Assembly: GCA_021234535.1 (NCBI GenBank)
Contig: CM037835.1
Location: 2,418,001 to 2,482,000 of the forward strand
Direction: 5' to 3'
Source: Stichopus chloronotus
Taxonomy: Eukaryota; Echinodermata; Holothuroidea; Aspidochirotida; Stichopodidae
Length of the DNA: 64,000 nucleotides
The notes beneath the pieces are model-generated. The model was not told the origin of the DNA, searched no databases, and worked only from the letters and a program-made list of their open reading frames with translations. The number at the start of each line of letters is the position of its first letter. Within the stretch, counting starts at the first letter, position 1. This document shows, one piece after another, positions 45,225-59,612 of this stretch. A program made the position numbers and the translations under genes.

Positions 45225-45545
45225 TTGTTTACAAGATTTTCACAGTTTGACCCCTGTTGGTGACTTTGACATCCACTGAAAGCAATAGGCTTCTTCTACT
45301 CAATAACATACACCTACATACCAAATATAAGATCTGTTCAAGCTCACCTTCTTCAGACATCATGTTTACAAGGTTTTCACAATATGACCCCTGTTGATCC
45401 CAAATGACATTTGACCTCCACCAAATGCAAAAGGCTTCTTGTGCTCAATACGGTATACCTACAAACTTAACATGAGAACTGTCCACTGTCCTTCCCTTGT
45501 TCAGATATCATGTTTACAAGGGAAGTATCACAAGCATACATAATA
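45225..45545. repeat. Dispersed tandem-core repeat, copy 3
   Basis: Two core units with ACAGTTTGACCCCTGTTG, ATTTGACCTCCACCAAA, CTACTCAATAACATACACC and GACATCATGTTTACAAGG, followed by an ACATACAAAC-type microsatellite. The terminal hairpin is not evident. Confidence 0.75.
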
Positions 45546-46805
45546 CATATAAACACACAAACATACAAACATGCCAGCATGAATGCAAAGGTTTTGGTTA
45601 TCATTAAAACAAAAAAACTACCATTGTAGTACCACAGCGTGCCATTCTCAGTAGCGCTTCAGTATCACGATCGACTGTACCATATCGATACCGATACTCA
45701 AATGTCTGTTTACCATGAAACCTCACATCAGCATAGCAAAGACCACAACACTATGGTATACAGTAACCTTTTTATTGACAAATGGCAAACTTATACTTGC
45801 CTCCAGAGTACGGACTTAGCCATAATAGATTGACAGACAGGTAATTACAGAGACAAGATAAGGAAATAGCATGCAGCAGAACTGGACGATTACAAACCAG
45901 GCACTTTGCACTGCAAAACATCTGTTTATGACAGTCTAAAGAGTCTCCTCCAGGACCTGTCATCATAAATACTCAGACAGCATAATTTGTGCTATCAACA
46001 ACATGGTTTTGATTACTTGCTCCCCCATCAAATAGAATTTGCAGCTTGCAACAGATTGACCAGTTGGATTTAAACTGGAATAGAGACATTTTTTAGACAT
46101 TACAGTATTTGCCATCAAAAGTTGAAACAGTGCACATAAAGCAAGCTGACAAGCAACCCACTTGAATTTAAGCAATTGTGGTAGATTTTTTATGTATACA
46201 GTTAGCCTCTGTGGTACAGAGCCAGCTGTCCAACACACATTTGACAATAGCAGCCATGAGTTAGGTGTTCGAAGTGTTTTTGAATAAATACCTGTATTTG
46301 TTCACAGATATGGTAGGGGTAGTTAAAGCTAGAGTAAATCTGAAACTTTAAATGCTCACTAGATGACTTTCTTACAGCATAAACTACTACCTGAGATCAG
46401 TTGCACTTGAAGTTGATTCTGGCCCTAGTTCAATGTTGTTGTGATGCAAGATTGGCATTAATGGGTGATACACACAATAAGCATAAAAACCAACATTTCT
46501 TTTCTATGGTCCAAGTTATCAATCTGTGCCATTTTTAAAAACGTCCCCAAAATAAGGCGCATATGGTCACCAACTTAACGGGCGAGAAACACACCAGAAT
46601 CATATTTAATGACTTAACTCTTCTAACAGTTTTTCTTTCACATAAATTACTTTATAAGGTACGCTCTTCCTTTGCTAACCCCAAACTGCCAGTGGCCTCC
46701 ACATACAATAAAATAGGACTTTGATTCACTACAATTGGAAAAGCATGTTAATTTAAGAAAAGGTAAGACCATCATCTAAAACATTATGTTTAAAAGTCAC
46801 CACAA

Positions 46806-46978
46806 TTAAAGGGATTAAGCAGTCGTCCCTACTTCCTTTTGAAAAATCATCAAAACCTTGCAATTCTCGTCTCATTTCTCTTTTAAGTGTTGTTGAGTGA
46901 TGTCGCTGGATATCAGGTACTGGTGTTATGCTACAAAATTAAGCAATTAATTAAACAACAAAAATAATGTCACACAAT
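46806..46978. mobile_element. Partial copy of the 237-bp TTAA MITE
   Basis: Starts TTAAAGGGATTAAGCAGTCG and shares TGAAAAATCATCAAAACC, GCAATTCTCGTCTCATTTCT and CTGGATATCAG with the full copies. The right end is lost or too diverged to see. Confidence 0.75.
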
Positions 46979-49599
46979 TAAAGAGAGCTATCTCAGCAAA
47001 GCACCAGCATTTCATCATTTGGCATGGAGCAAACAAAGAAACTATGAGGCTAGTTAGAGATACATATATCAGGCCCTGCCAAAAAACCAGCTACAGTATG
47101 TCCTACTGTAGGTGTGCAACTTTACTTACGAAACAAGAAATGTTAAACTGTGTCATGTCTGATTCTCACCAAAAAGTTAATAAACTGCAATCATGCAGCA
47201 ACGAAAATGGAAATATTTTTCTGGGGTACAGCTTTGACATATTTGCGGGAGAAAACACAGGGAAGTGCTTGACTTTTGCACCAAATGCATGAGACTTGGC
47301 AGATCTGCAAATTTGGACAACTGTCTTACTTAGTGCACACAAGCTCCTTAATGCCATAGGTTTTGGAATTACACTTTCCTTTTCGCTTCTTTTTAATTTT
47401 GGCCCTGTGCGGGTCTACATTCAACAGACCTTTGACCTCCACCAAACACCACCATGTACTAAGCATAAAAGATGCCCCATGCAGAAGGCCAAGCATGAGA
47501 CCAGCAGAGATAAACCAGGGAGTTGCTAGAGAACCCCTAGATAAACTATCCCATTAAAGGTACTGCACTGCAACACTCTCACCAACACTCTAAAACAAAC
47601 ATTCATAAATATTTCAACTCAACTGTGCATTAACACTGACATGTATACACGTTTACTTCCCTACTTGCTAGGCCTGCATCTGCCTGCCTACAAGCACCTG
47701 AGGAAAACTAAAACCAAGGAGCCATAAAACCAGCTCCTTGCTTGAACCAAGACCAGGTCCAACCAGCCTGTGTCTACAAACACCAGATGGATCTAACAGC
47801 GGCAACCATAGACCTGGTCACAAGGCAAGGAGTCCTTGTAATTTAGCCTCAACAACAATACATAATCTATAATGTATACAGTAGAAAAACTAAGACCTCA
47901 TAATTCACAATGCTGAGAATTTGTGCTGCATGGATTAATCAGTAACCAGCCATAATCTCTATAGATAGAAGATACACGTAATAAGACTTTAGCCCTGACC
48001 ATTCAAGGTAACCTTTTGTTAGATCTCTTAGGTCACAATGATGCAGTCTGTTTGGCAAGCTTTCAATCTGAAGTTACGACTCCCTCTGGTAGATCTTACA
48101 AACATGTCATTTTGAAGTTATTTAAGCTAACCAACTGTATAATGAACAGAGTAAATACCTTTAGCATACTTATACACGTGAAACAATAGACAAAAATTAA
48201 TTCAAGGTCATTATTGACAGGCAATGCTGAACTTTGCCATGTCCTCTGATATGTTTGAGATATTCACAGACTGACATTCTCAATGCTGTGTGTTTCCTAG
48301 GAAACCTAGCAATCCACTGACCCTACTATAATCAAATGCCCCCTAATTCCAACAGTTCACTTCAGACACAACGCAATGAACTTCTGGTATTACTGACTTC
48401 AAATGGGTTAGAAACAGCAAACTGCAGTAACCAGCTCATAATCAGTGCATTCAGCTGATATTCTCAAACTACTGGAAGTCAGTATGCAGTTGTATTAAAG
48501 CAGTACATCAATATATCCAAGAAATGAATTTGCAGATTCATTTCTTGGTCAACTTCTGTTCGGTGTTAACTATATGTTTGACCAAAGTTTATTGTAACAG
48601 AATTATAAATCTAAATTCTTTGCGATCTGCTATGGAATGAACAACTGAGTCACTGCACACAACTATAACTATTACACAAGTAACTCATTTTGCTAAACAC
48701 CAGTAAGTCTCTACAACACAGGGTTATTCACCGAGGCCAAATTGCCAAGTAAACTGTGATGAACCACTACTGTACCATACGGTTTAAATACGCTCACTGT
48801 GCAATGCCAACAACTTTCCGTAAGTGGATGCTCCTTGGCAGTGCTAGGATTTGCTTATGGTTTCTGGTTCCAGCATTCCCCCCCCCCCCCTCCCAGTGCT
48901 AGATGAGTTGAGCGAGCAAATGGAAATGGTTCCAAGATCACGCAACCAAACAAAACAATCTGTTTATAATTCTTTCAAAGCAAACCACTAACTAACCACT
49001 TCCTGTAATCAGATACTATTTTAACACACTCTCATAGCACATAAGTTATTGAATGTAATTCTGTCAGCATAGAAAGTGAATCATTTACTATTGCACAGAT
49101 AATCTGCTATATTTTAATTAAAAGATATTAAAAAGAGTAACAAGATAATATGAAACATAAAGTTGGTCCCAGTGCCATGTATGACAATCCCGGAAAATTC
49201 AAAACCTAGGAAAGGCCAGGAAGATTTGTCAGCTAGTATCTAGGTGATAGTGCAAAGGGTCACTGGGGAAGAGCTCCCAATATGGAAGGAAAAAAGTGCA
49301 AGTGTTGCAGGATATGGTATGTAGTGAAGAGACAAATCAACAATTGATCTTTTCCTTACATAAATATTCCTTGAGCAATGTGAAAAGCACATATGTGAAC
49401 TATAAATGGATGTACACAGTATAGATTCATAAATACACATGTGACCTCAGCACGAAGAAAAAGATGAAAAGATGTACATAAATGACCATATACACATGCC
49501 ATCATCAATAAAGGTACACATGACATCACAACAAAAATCTTTCTTTAGGAGAGATGACTGACTTATCATTATCATCTACTGTTCTCATGAAATCGCAGT

Positions 49600-50310
49600 T
49601 AAACAATACAGTACTTTAAAGGTGGACCTGGCGTAACCCGCAAGCAGAAGAAGAAGAGGTGGCAGAGCGGGTTGGGGGTGGTGGTGCCGGTGCAGCAGGT
49701 GGAGGCTTGAATGAGGCCCCAGCCTTTGTTACATGACCTCTTGACCTCCTCAACGAGATTCTTCAGGAACTGCTGTTGAAGAGGTCCGGACCCGCCACCG
49801 GCAGGCGTTCCAGCCTGCTCCTAGCCTCAGTGGATGGCCATGCAAATGCATAGGATATTCCATGGTGCACTTGGACAGACTTCAGGGCAACCCACGCGAA
49901 CTGGTTGAAAATCAGTCACAACAGGGGGCCCTGCAGGTACACTAGTCTCCCAATGTCCACACGACTGTCCTGAATGGGATCTTGTAGCACCAGCAGCTGT
50001 GCCCTCCTCGGGGCCTCCTCAACCATAAGAAAAACTGAAAAAAACTTGCGGCCAGCCCTGGCGGCCAGATCCACCTGGTACGAGTCTTCTTCCTGCTTCT
50101 TACGTTGGGAGACCCTAAACATCCCCGAGGCAAGGCCTTGCTCAGCGCGCACCTTGTTTCGGGTTTTGTCCAAAACAGAGGACAGCTTAAACAAGGCCTC
50201 CCAGGGGCTGTCAGCCACCCACACCGCTCTTACCTGCATGTCAGGAAAGGCAGACTAGGGGCTTGTCCGCTAGAGATTCCAGCCACTTGAGACAGTGCTC
50301 ATCGACCGGG
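49600..50310 (-). mobile_element. GC-rich island with broken open frames, possible transposon relic
   Basis: About 0.7 kb is visibly GC-rich against an AT-rich surround. On the - strand a 107-codon frame (50239-49916) reads VRAVWVADSPWEALFKLSSV, VSQRKKQEEDSYQVDLAARA, VDIGRLVYLQGPLL and stops at TGA. Just past that stop the same frame continues open for about 50 codons (FNQFAWVALKSVQVHHGISY, AFAWPSTEARSRLERL) before another stop, and a further frame is Pro/Ala-rich. The codon use differs from atos. This looks like a decayed protein-coding insertion, most likely mobile, but I do not recognise the family. Confidence 0.4.
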
Positions 50311-51700
50311 AGTAACTAGGCAGTAATTAGATGCCCTTTTCTTCCTCGTAAAATACCACTGGAGTTTAACATAAATTTTGGCATGTTAGTCTATAAAATG
50401 TGAAAGTGATGCACAATGACAATGTCACATCTAGACACCTTTTTCAAAGAAATGCATATTATCACTTAGTTATCCATTTACGCTATGTGTGTCCGAATAA
50501 TTTTGTGTACCTTACAGTACGTGTCACGTCCAGTCAGTGGTACTGTGTTTCATGACAATATCCTGCATATTACAAAATGATCTTGTCAAAGTACTGCCCC
50601 CTTACTGTAACTCAAAATCTGAGTCTGGCATCCCTGTCTATTTGTTATACACCTAAAAACAATACAAGGCATAGCACATTTAGCATGTTGCCTATTTATG
50701 ATAGCAGTGTGTTACCACCCTCCATACAGGTGGAATTTATTCATACTGTATGACCAGCAGGCTTTATGCACCGCTCTACATACCTGAACAAAGCTAACTA
50801 TACAGTCATCTTGTCTGTTTAGACATATCTTTTCAACCAATCTACTGTTACTACCAATGAGCCATCTAGTCTACATATACTGTAGATTCCAGTTCCCAAG
50901 CTAAAAATTATCCAGCTTAAATTCAAGTTTGTTCTCGTCTGCAGGGGGATCTACCAATTAATGGGAATATTGCTGCACATTCAAGCTTTCAGGTCAGCTG
51001 ATGTGGCACTGTATACTGCACACAGCTTGGTGACGAGTCTGCATGACTGAGTGCCGGTATGCAGTATGAAAAATAATACTGGTGATGAAAGCATTTTAAT
51101 TAGACCTCAGATAACACACACGTTTGATAGGTAGCATGGTGGAGTACAATCACTCCAGCCTAGGATGGGTTTGATGTGTGCATAAGAACCTGTGCTGGCA
51201 AAACAGGGCTTCAGCTGGTTTGAGGGTAACAGCCAAAACCAGCCAAGGTTTGGGATTTAAGGACAACTTTAAAGGATGATAATTATGTGAGGTAAACATG
51301 ATAGAAATTAAGGCATTATGTACATACACTGTGTAGTACGCAAGTTTGTAGAGTAGGCCTGCATGGAGATCTACAAGTTACAAATGCGATGCATTCAGCA
51401 AATACATTAAGCAGTTTGTTTACAACACAGCATTAAGGAAAAGAAATTAATATCAAAATTTATACTGTTTTATGTATGCTTGTCCTAGTCAGAGTTTTAA
51501 CAGTATTAGTGAATTAATCTAAAATTTAAAACCATACATTACTACAAAGAATTTTAAATACAAGGAATGATGTTTCCAATTTCTGTCTCTATGCCAGCAA
51601 TAGCTCCCACCAAAATTCCTTATCCCTCAATCCACACGTACACATTCTACAACAATCGAGTACAGTATTTTGCAAATGCCAACAATTTTAGACTAGAGTC

Positions 51701-51937
51701 TTAAAGGAGCGTCATCCCTTCTCTATTTTAAGAAATCATCATAATCGTGCAATTCTCTTCTCATTTTTCTTATAAGTAAGATATTTTTCATGTTGTTGCT
51801 GAATATCAGCGCTGCATAAACAAAGGTGTTATCCCAAAAAATTAAGAAATTAGGAAACAAAAATGGTATCACATAATGAAAAAGACCCATTAGCATAGGG
51901 AGGTATATTAACATAGTTTGGTGCATTTTACCTTTAA
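51701..51937. mobile_element. 237-bp TTAA MITE, copy A
   Basis: Left end TTAAAGGAGCGTCATCC, right end GTGCATTTTACCTTTAA. The ends are imperfect inverted repeats and carry TTAA. The interior (AATCATCATAATCGTGCAAT, TCTCATTTTTCTTA, TGAATATCAG) is shared with 60847-61083, which has exactly the same length. Confidence 0.88.
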
Positions 51938-54900
51938 CATGCATGCACAGAAGCCTTTCTGCTTTATTAAAGCCTTTTCCCTCACATGCTGTTCACCCTC
52001 CTCCCAAAGTTGAGTTCCTACACATCCACCCCTACACATCCCCCCCCCCCCTTCCAAATTCTCTCCACACATCGTCTTTGTTCTTTTAGTGAGTTTGGTT
52101 TTTTATTCCACAGACACCAAGCTTGCTACACACATTAAGTGGTTTAGAGTATACAATTCTCTACCCATGAACAATTACAGCCTCTACGAAGTAGATTACT
52201 TTACATACTCTATTGGGTTGCAGACTTGAATGAAATAAATGCATGCCAGGGCAAGTGATACTGTACAATGCATTAATTAGCACAATGCATGTCTGATGAA
52301 ACAGAGTTGAAATTTACCTCTGTCAATAAGATTTTCTCACCCAGAATCAAAGAAGAGGATCTAGAGTGCTTAGTAGCAGTAGGGTAATATCAGGGAAATT
52401 AAATTGACAGGAATTTGTGCAACATGTATAGGTCTTGCTACTTCAAGTACAGTATGACTCATTGTGTGGTCTTTCCTGAATGTCTAAATGCAGTCTTTGC
52501 AAGATCATGTACAACTACAGTATGTGACTCATACAGTCCGTTAGTCACTTTAACCATCCATGGTCATAAGGGAACTGCCTAGTCAGATAGATTACACTGC
52601 AAGCATTCAGATGTACTGGCACCCAACACATCCTTTGATTGACGATTTGCATGTTTAAATTCAAAATATTTGGTACCTGGTTTTTATTAAAAGCATTTAA
52701 CTGACGCATGTGCGATACCAGCCAGGTAGTTGAAACATTTCCAATCAAAACAAATTGATAAACTCTGTAGACAAGTTTACACACTGCATATTACTGTAAG
52801 GCACTGCACTATGCAGTCATCCTGCAATATAGATGGTGCAATTTTATCAAGTCATTTCTTTATCCTTTGCCCTTAAATGTTCTTAATTTATAGCACCTTA
52901 CTAAAAGATAATTTAACAAAGATTACAAAGTCAATGAAATGTATAAACCAGAATGTTTAGATGTTTTCTCTTGTATCCCTTTCTTCTCCCTCCCCCACTC
53001 CTTCCTTCCCCAAAATCCATCTTCCCCAAAAGAGACAGATGCCGATATCAAACTACTGCAGATTAGAATCTATGTCAGCCACAGCTTACCCTCCCTTCAC
53101 CCACCCACCCCCCTTCCACACAGGTATCCTGTAAGGAAATAAAAAAATACCTTCATAGTTAAACCTTGATTACTTACGATTTCGCCAAACTTTTGATTTT
53201 CTTCATCTTACCAACAATATGTAAAGGATGACACCATAAAGACTGGCATTACATTTCCATGATCAATATGTACAGTACTGAATACAATACATAGTTCTCA
53301 TTTGAGCCTTTATGCAACTCAACATTTCTGAGGTTTCCATGGCAGGTACTGCTATTTATGGAAGGTTTTCACTTTTCCGGATTCCTGTGACCGAATGCCA
53401 CAATATGTATACAACTACAGTCAGTACAATACATCTACAATGTACCTTGGATTGTTATCACTGCATGGATTATTAAATCATTAAACATAATTTTGCAGAA
53501 GCTGGCAAGCTGGAGTACCGTAAAATTACCATAATCTAGCCAATTAAAATCTAAAGAACACATGCATGGTAATTAACAATCAAGGCTTGCCAGCTGAGGA
53601 CAATCTGAGCGATCTGTTGGTACAGTATACAGAGATCGTGCCCAATAGTCGCCACTGGCATAACGCCTTCAGCCTGCAACAAAGCACCAACATCTTTCCT
53701 GGACAATCAGTTAACAATGAACTTTCTAAGAGTTAGTTCAATAGAACCTCCTAACAATCCCTACAATTAGTCAACAATGAATTTTTCATGCATGACATTG
53801 CCACTGCGAATAGAGAAAGTGGACTGTGTTGAACAGACTGATGGAGACAAAGGCTATCAATGGCCTCCTGACTCCACATCAATAATAGTGATGTTGCATT
53901 TGATGGTACCCTCATATTCATGAAACTAAATGCAGTATTTTCTGAGGCATGTGAAAGATGCCAGAGTACTAAGCTGTACACATGAGGATCTGTGCCTCTG
54001 TCTAGAAGCATCGCTTCGAACACAGCTGGAGTACGCTATACAGAGCCCTAGCTCTAAATAACATGCACGTCTAAAAACTGGAGAACTATTTCCATTAAAC
54101 TTCACTTAAATCACTGATTCCATTGTATACCACATTTTAGTCTTTAAAAAGTGCCAACACTCTATGAGGACAGGCTATCAATTCAGCTGAGTATGCTGTA
54201 CAGCATACACAATGATGGTATCCTTCCAAGGGATGTCGTAATGGGGCATCAATGTGTGTGATACAGTTTGATACAGAAATACAGTGTGTCTCTGTAGCAT
54301 TGGCGCACTAAGAGTTTTGGACTAGGGGTGGACTGAGATTTGTGGGAAAACAGTGGCAGTGTCTGCTGCAAGGAGTGGGGCATACTAGAGAAACTTACAT
54401 TAAAAAGACCGACAGAAATCACCCTTCCAAGGATCAGCAAGTACACTCCAGGAAATGGTATTGTCAGTATTTTCTTGGATAGAAAACCTATCTGCGTAAA
54501 TTATTAAGAGTTCTCTGCTGTAATGAAAAGTCTGATAAAATTTGTACATTTCATGATTAATACTGTACTTGCTTGAATTTTGAAGACCAGATATGGGCAT
54601 GTGGACTACAGGCATGCCGAGGAGATTAAAAGTACTCACACAATTTCTTTACTTTCTCTTTCATTTTTTTTCTCATTCTTATATGTATGTCTACCTTTTC
54701 CTTTTTAATGGAAAGCTGACCAACATGTCACACTACACTGTATGTTTCAGAAACATGTTATGATAGAAAAGTGCCACAAGTTTATCCTTCATCTACACAA
54801 CATTTCACAGAAGACAAAGCAATTTACATTATCATTAAACACAGTAAATCCCATACCAAACAATTAAGTTACAACTGAAGGAGTTGATCTGCTGGTATTA

Positions 54901-57900
54901 GCATCAAGCACGTAAATTTATTACATTACAGGAGACTATAATGTATCATTGTAACTGACAGGAGATGACCTTTACTTTTAGCCACATTGATTAAAATGGA
55001 CTGCATATAATCTTGTAAAACAATAACATAACATTTTTTTGTTCATCTAATTTACAGTATTTCAAATTACTACTTGATCAGTCTAGCACAGAAATGTAAT
55101 CGCTTTCCTTAAGTTTCCCACCCGGTGTTACTAGTTAACAAACCTTCCTAAACTTTCTGATGATTTCTACAGTGATCTGGAGAAGGGTTTCTACAATTCT
55201 GATTGGAGCAACATTGCAAAGTAAGAAAAAGACAAAAGATTATACTTTTAAGTAATAAAGGTCACACTGAACAGGAGACCAAGGACAAGAGTATCTTAAA
55301 TACCCTACAGTAAAGGCCAAATCAGCCAAGCAACTCCTATAGTAAGCGATCACATCAGACCTTGGGAAGCACTACTTGTACTTACTGTATGTACTCAGGA
55401 ACTTCATGTAAGTTGGATTCACTTTTATAAATTCAAAATGACTTTGTTATGCCAGAGGAGATGTTCATGTTTGAAATTAACTCTAATTATGATGTGGCAT
55501 ATGGGTGCATTACAATTATCATAGTGTACTCCTCAGAGGCATATGCATGCCAGAATGTACTCAAAAAGTAGCTATATGTACTACTGTACAATCAATATGG
55601 AAATCTGTCTTCTTTTACATTGGAGACCAAAATGGGTTTCTTTACACATAACAGTTACCTTTTACCTGTTATTTTGAACAATTCAAGCCCTTCCAAAATA
55701 CTCAAGAACCTGCACTTCCACACGTATATGTTTGACTAAAATTTCCTCATCAATCAACCTCCCCAACTGGTCAACATCCTTTAATTTCATGTTTCCTTTT
55801 CATTCTTAAGATTTATTAAAAAATTATTTTGTTGAATATTTTCACTCTCAGTCTAATTTTTTTCTTCCATACTGTAGTATATGGGAACCTAAAATTCAGT
55901 ACTTTCAGTTTTTACTCACAGAATTCTACAGTTGTTGATAAAGTACTTCTTTCACATAAGCACCTAAAATTCCACTCATTTAAGTTTTTCCCTGGTTGCC
56001 AAATTCTTTAATGTAATTCAATACTTTCTCCACAATTGAGTAGACTTTTGTCCAAATTTAAGTCTAATGTATTACTGATGTTGAAACATTCCTTCAAAGA
56101 CGATTAGAACGACAACATCAATTTGTTTAACAAATACAATATAGATCAAACAAATAATAGTTTTCAAATTCTGTCTTCATTAACAAAAGTGTTGCTCACA
56201 TTTTATGAATCAAATGTTCTACTATTAATTAATTTATCATTCCAAGTCTTACTGCATATATTCTCTATGTTACAACTTTCACAACTGTGCTCGAGTTTCT
56301 CTGTTGAAACACTGATTTTCCTTTTAATCCCTAGCATTATCTGCAAACTGGAACTCTATTGGTCTTAAGTGTGACCAGCAAAGTAGTTTCCAATAGGCTA
56401 GACATATTATGAACCAATCAAATCGTAATCTGACGACCAGTCAGGAAACAAAACAGGAAAATGTTTGCTTTGGTGTCAAGTTTAATATTAGCCCTTTGAA
56501 TGTACATGTTCTTTATACCCCCACTACCCTTATTTGTGCACTAACTATGCATGATAAATAGTTGAGTTTAATACAAAGGTTCTTTTAATCAACAACTTCT
56601 TCATTAATAGCTTGATCACTTTTGCAATTTGAAGCAGCATAGACGAATTACTTGGACTTTTAATGACTGAATTGCAGTCCCAAAATACCTTGATTTGATG
56701 ACATCATGACAAATTCAAACATCAGAAGTCCTGTTATGAATTTTATTAGTTTTGAAAGGAACACTTACAGTAAGTACAGGGATATCAAGATGAAATATCT
56801 CTCTTATTGGTGTGTATTAACAGCCAAGTCCAGTACATGATAGGTGCATGTGTACCTTTCAATGTCAAATTTCAATGTCAGAATTTTGTTTAATTCATGC
56901 AAAAGATTTCTCTCTTTGCCTGAATACAATGTTCTCAAAGTTTAACCTCTATCAAAATAAACTGGTCTTCTGTATTGGCCAAAACCAAATGATAGGTTTC
57001 TAATACTCCACAAAATGGATGTGTATACCAACTTTCACAAACTATCGCTTGAATTGTGACATAATCTGCATGCATATTATAGCTATATCTTAATTCATGT
57101 ATTCCAACCTAATCAAATACACTGTGTAACACTCAGTAACACTCAACCCTTCATTTCCTTAAGATATAAATATTCATGCTTTTTTAGTCGATCATCAAAT
57201 GTGAAGAAAGACTCACACAGAGACTTTGGATCTTATAACATTGAGACAAATCTGTAATTGTGCGCATTTAAAAAAAAAAAACGGTTCATACCAACACATG
57301 CTTGGAGGATTGGAATTTTAATCAAGGGCATCACTCCATGTACTTTCACAGCCATCTGCAATGGGAGGACAGCTAGTTAAATTCTTGTGCTTACATTCTC
57401 AGTGAATGGAATTGCAGAAATTTGAAGATATCAAGACAAATTTAGACAAATTCCACAAGCAAATGATAAACATTTTGGATTAATTTAGTGCCCCCCCCTC
57501 ATCCCCACCCACGGGTCCATACTGTATACCTTCATCAACAAGTGCAAACACAGTACTACTACCTTATATTTCTGAAGCCTACACTCTGTTCAAAGTTTGC
57601 ATTTCAAAACTACAGAGGTTGCAATAGTTCTACTCAACTTTTGTATGCCTGTTATTATTGCTAAACAAGCACCATGTCACATAACTGCACCTAGTCAGTT
57701 TTCACAGAAGGTCAGAATTATTATCCGATTTGGACAGTATGAAACTGTACACCACTCATAGTAAAATCGCTACTGTGTTTTGATGCAACTACCACAGCTG
57801 TTTTTTCTTTCAGTTCAAACAATGGAGAATTTGGAGCACTTTGAGTACTGCCTTCCAAGTGATCTTCCACCACACAAACTCAATGTGGTAGAAACGATAA

Positions 57901-59595
57901 CCCCAAAAACCACACAAGTACAAGATCATGTAAGGCAACTTCCAGGCATTATCCTCAGATGTCATTCACTCTACCAAACACTTTCAGCACTTTTAGTGAA
58001 TTGTGTGTTGGACACGTCTTGAAATATATAGACATCACCAATGCATACTTTACGACAACATGATGCAATATTAATAATGGAAGTACAGAACTGTGCTGTA
58101 GGCTATTAGTCTTTTTCAATATCCTGAAACCTAAACTGTATGGATGGTTTGGACGAACTACTGTAAGCTTAGTGACTTGCGACAAATCGTAATTTAAATA
58201 AGATTTTTTCACTCAGTCTTTACATTGGCAATAGGATGCTGTACATAAAAATTAGCAGAACAAAAGTCTTTGTTAAAATGCTGTTGATTAACTTGATTGC
58301 ACATTCAACTCACATGGAGCCTTAGAAAAATCTTTGTTAGAATTTCTGGCAACGAGTCATGAAAAGTGGTGATATATGTGCAAAATGCAAAGTACAAATG
58401 AGTAATGAATGTTCATACTGTAGTGCAGCAACATTGAACATACAACTTAACATTAAAATGTACTTAAGAGAGAAAGTTACTTAGATAGCTTGTTCAAATG
58501 AGACTGCGTGCAATGTCTGCCATGCTTCATCGATTGAAATACTTGTGACACTTCACCTCACAGAGGGCCTCCAATAACTGATCTTTTGTTTAGCGAGTAC
58601 ATCCTACTTTCTTAAATATCTGATGATTTTTTTTTTGTTTTTGTTTTGGTAGTTTTTACCTCTCTGTATCTAGTAGTAGAGCCCAAAGGATTTTATCCAC
58701 CATGTTGACCTTGAGAAGTTTAAAATGCTACAGTATTAAACAATCATGTTTGTTTCCTCACATGGCCTGTCCAAGGAGCAGACCTATAATCACCACTGTA
58801 TTAGTTGTGGCCATGCATTTCAGCCACTTCAATTGGTAAGTCAAGACCTATCAATGTTTGAAGGCAGATGACATTGCAAAAACTGAATTTCCTTTGTGCT
58901 GATGTCACTATACTTAGAGTTTTGTTATTCTCAGGCGTGGGCACATGTAATCAGCCCAGTGCCATAGGCTGCATTTTTAAGCAATACTAAGGGAAGTCCT
59001 TCGTTCAAAGAGTTGGCAATGCTGAACATCAAAACAAAACAACAATTAATGATTTGATTCAATAGCATAAGGCAAGAAATTATTCAAAACATCCAATTTA
59101 GTTTTAAAACATATGTCCAATTTGGAAAAAATCATAAATTAACCTACAAAAGATAAAGATAAAAACCTACTTCACATGATAAAAGCTTTAAATTTTCCTA
59201 CAAACGTTTGTTATTACTTGTAGCAGGTCTGCTTCCAGAGGCAAAACACTATGGACCGAACATTGCATTAAACAAGAATCCACACACCCAAAGACTTATT
59301 GAACAAATACAGTAGACCTGTATCACAAGAGGATGGGTGAGACTGAGAGTGGGTGTGTTTGTTTTGTCCATCAAAAGGCAAGAACCATTATATCACAGGT
59401 ATAATACTACACTGTGTGTACTTTAAGTACAAAATGACCTGATCAACAAAGTTTTCAACCATACTGTATATTGTGAGCCTAGTTGAATCAGTAGCTGGAT
59501 TCTTATGAGTATAATTACCGATGGAGTCAGTTGAAGTCCTACAGTCCAATAGTCAGGGTTATAATAGTGGTATGATGTTGATGTACCTCGTCTTC

Positions 59596-59612
59596 CCCCC
59601 CCCCCCCCCCCC
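59596..59612. repeat. Poly-C tract
   Basis: A run of 17 C. Similar shorter runs recur in the window (near 45, 289, 27588, 48881, 52041, 63244). Confidence 0.95.

Larger units (their letters stand above)
38249..49600. other. Upstream of the atos coding region: no recognised gene
   Basis: It must contain, here or further on, the 5' untranslated exon(s) of atos, which I could not place. Recognised contents: a minisatellite (39165-39350), dispersed repeats (40470-40700, 41875-42510, 45225-45545, 44984-45066), a TTAA MITE (41034-41381) and part of another (46806-46978), and a CpG cluster (44295-44365). All ORFs are short and lack motifs. Confidence 0.6.
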
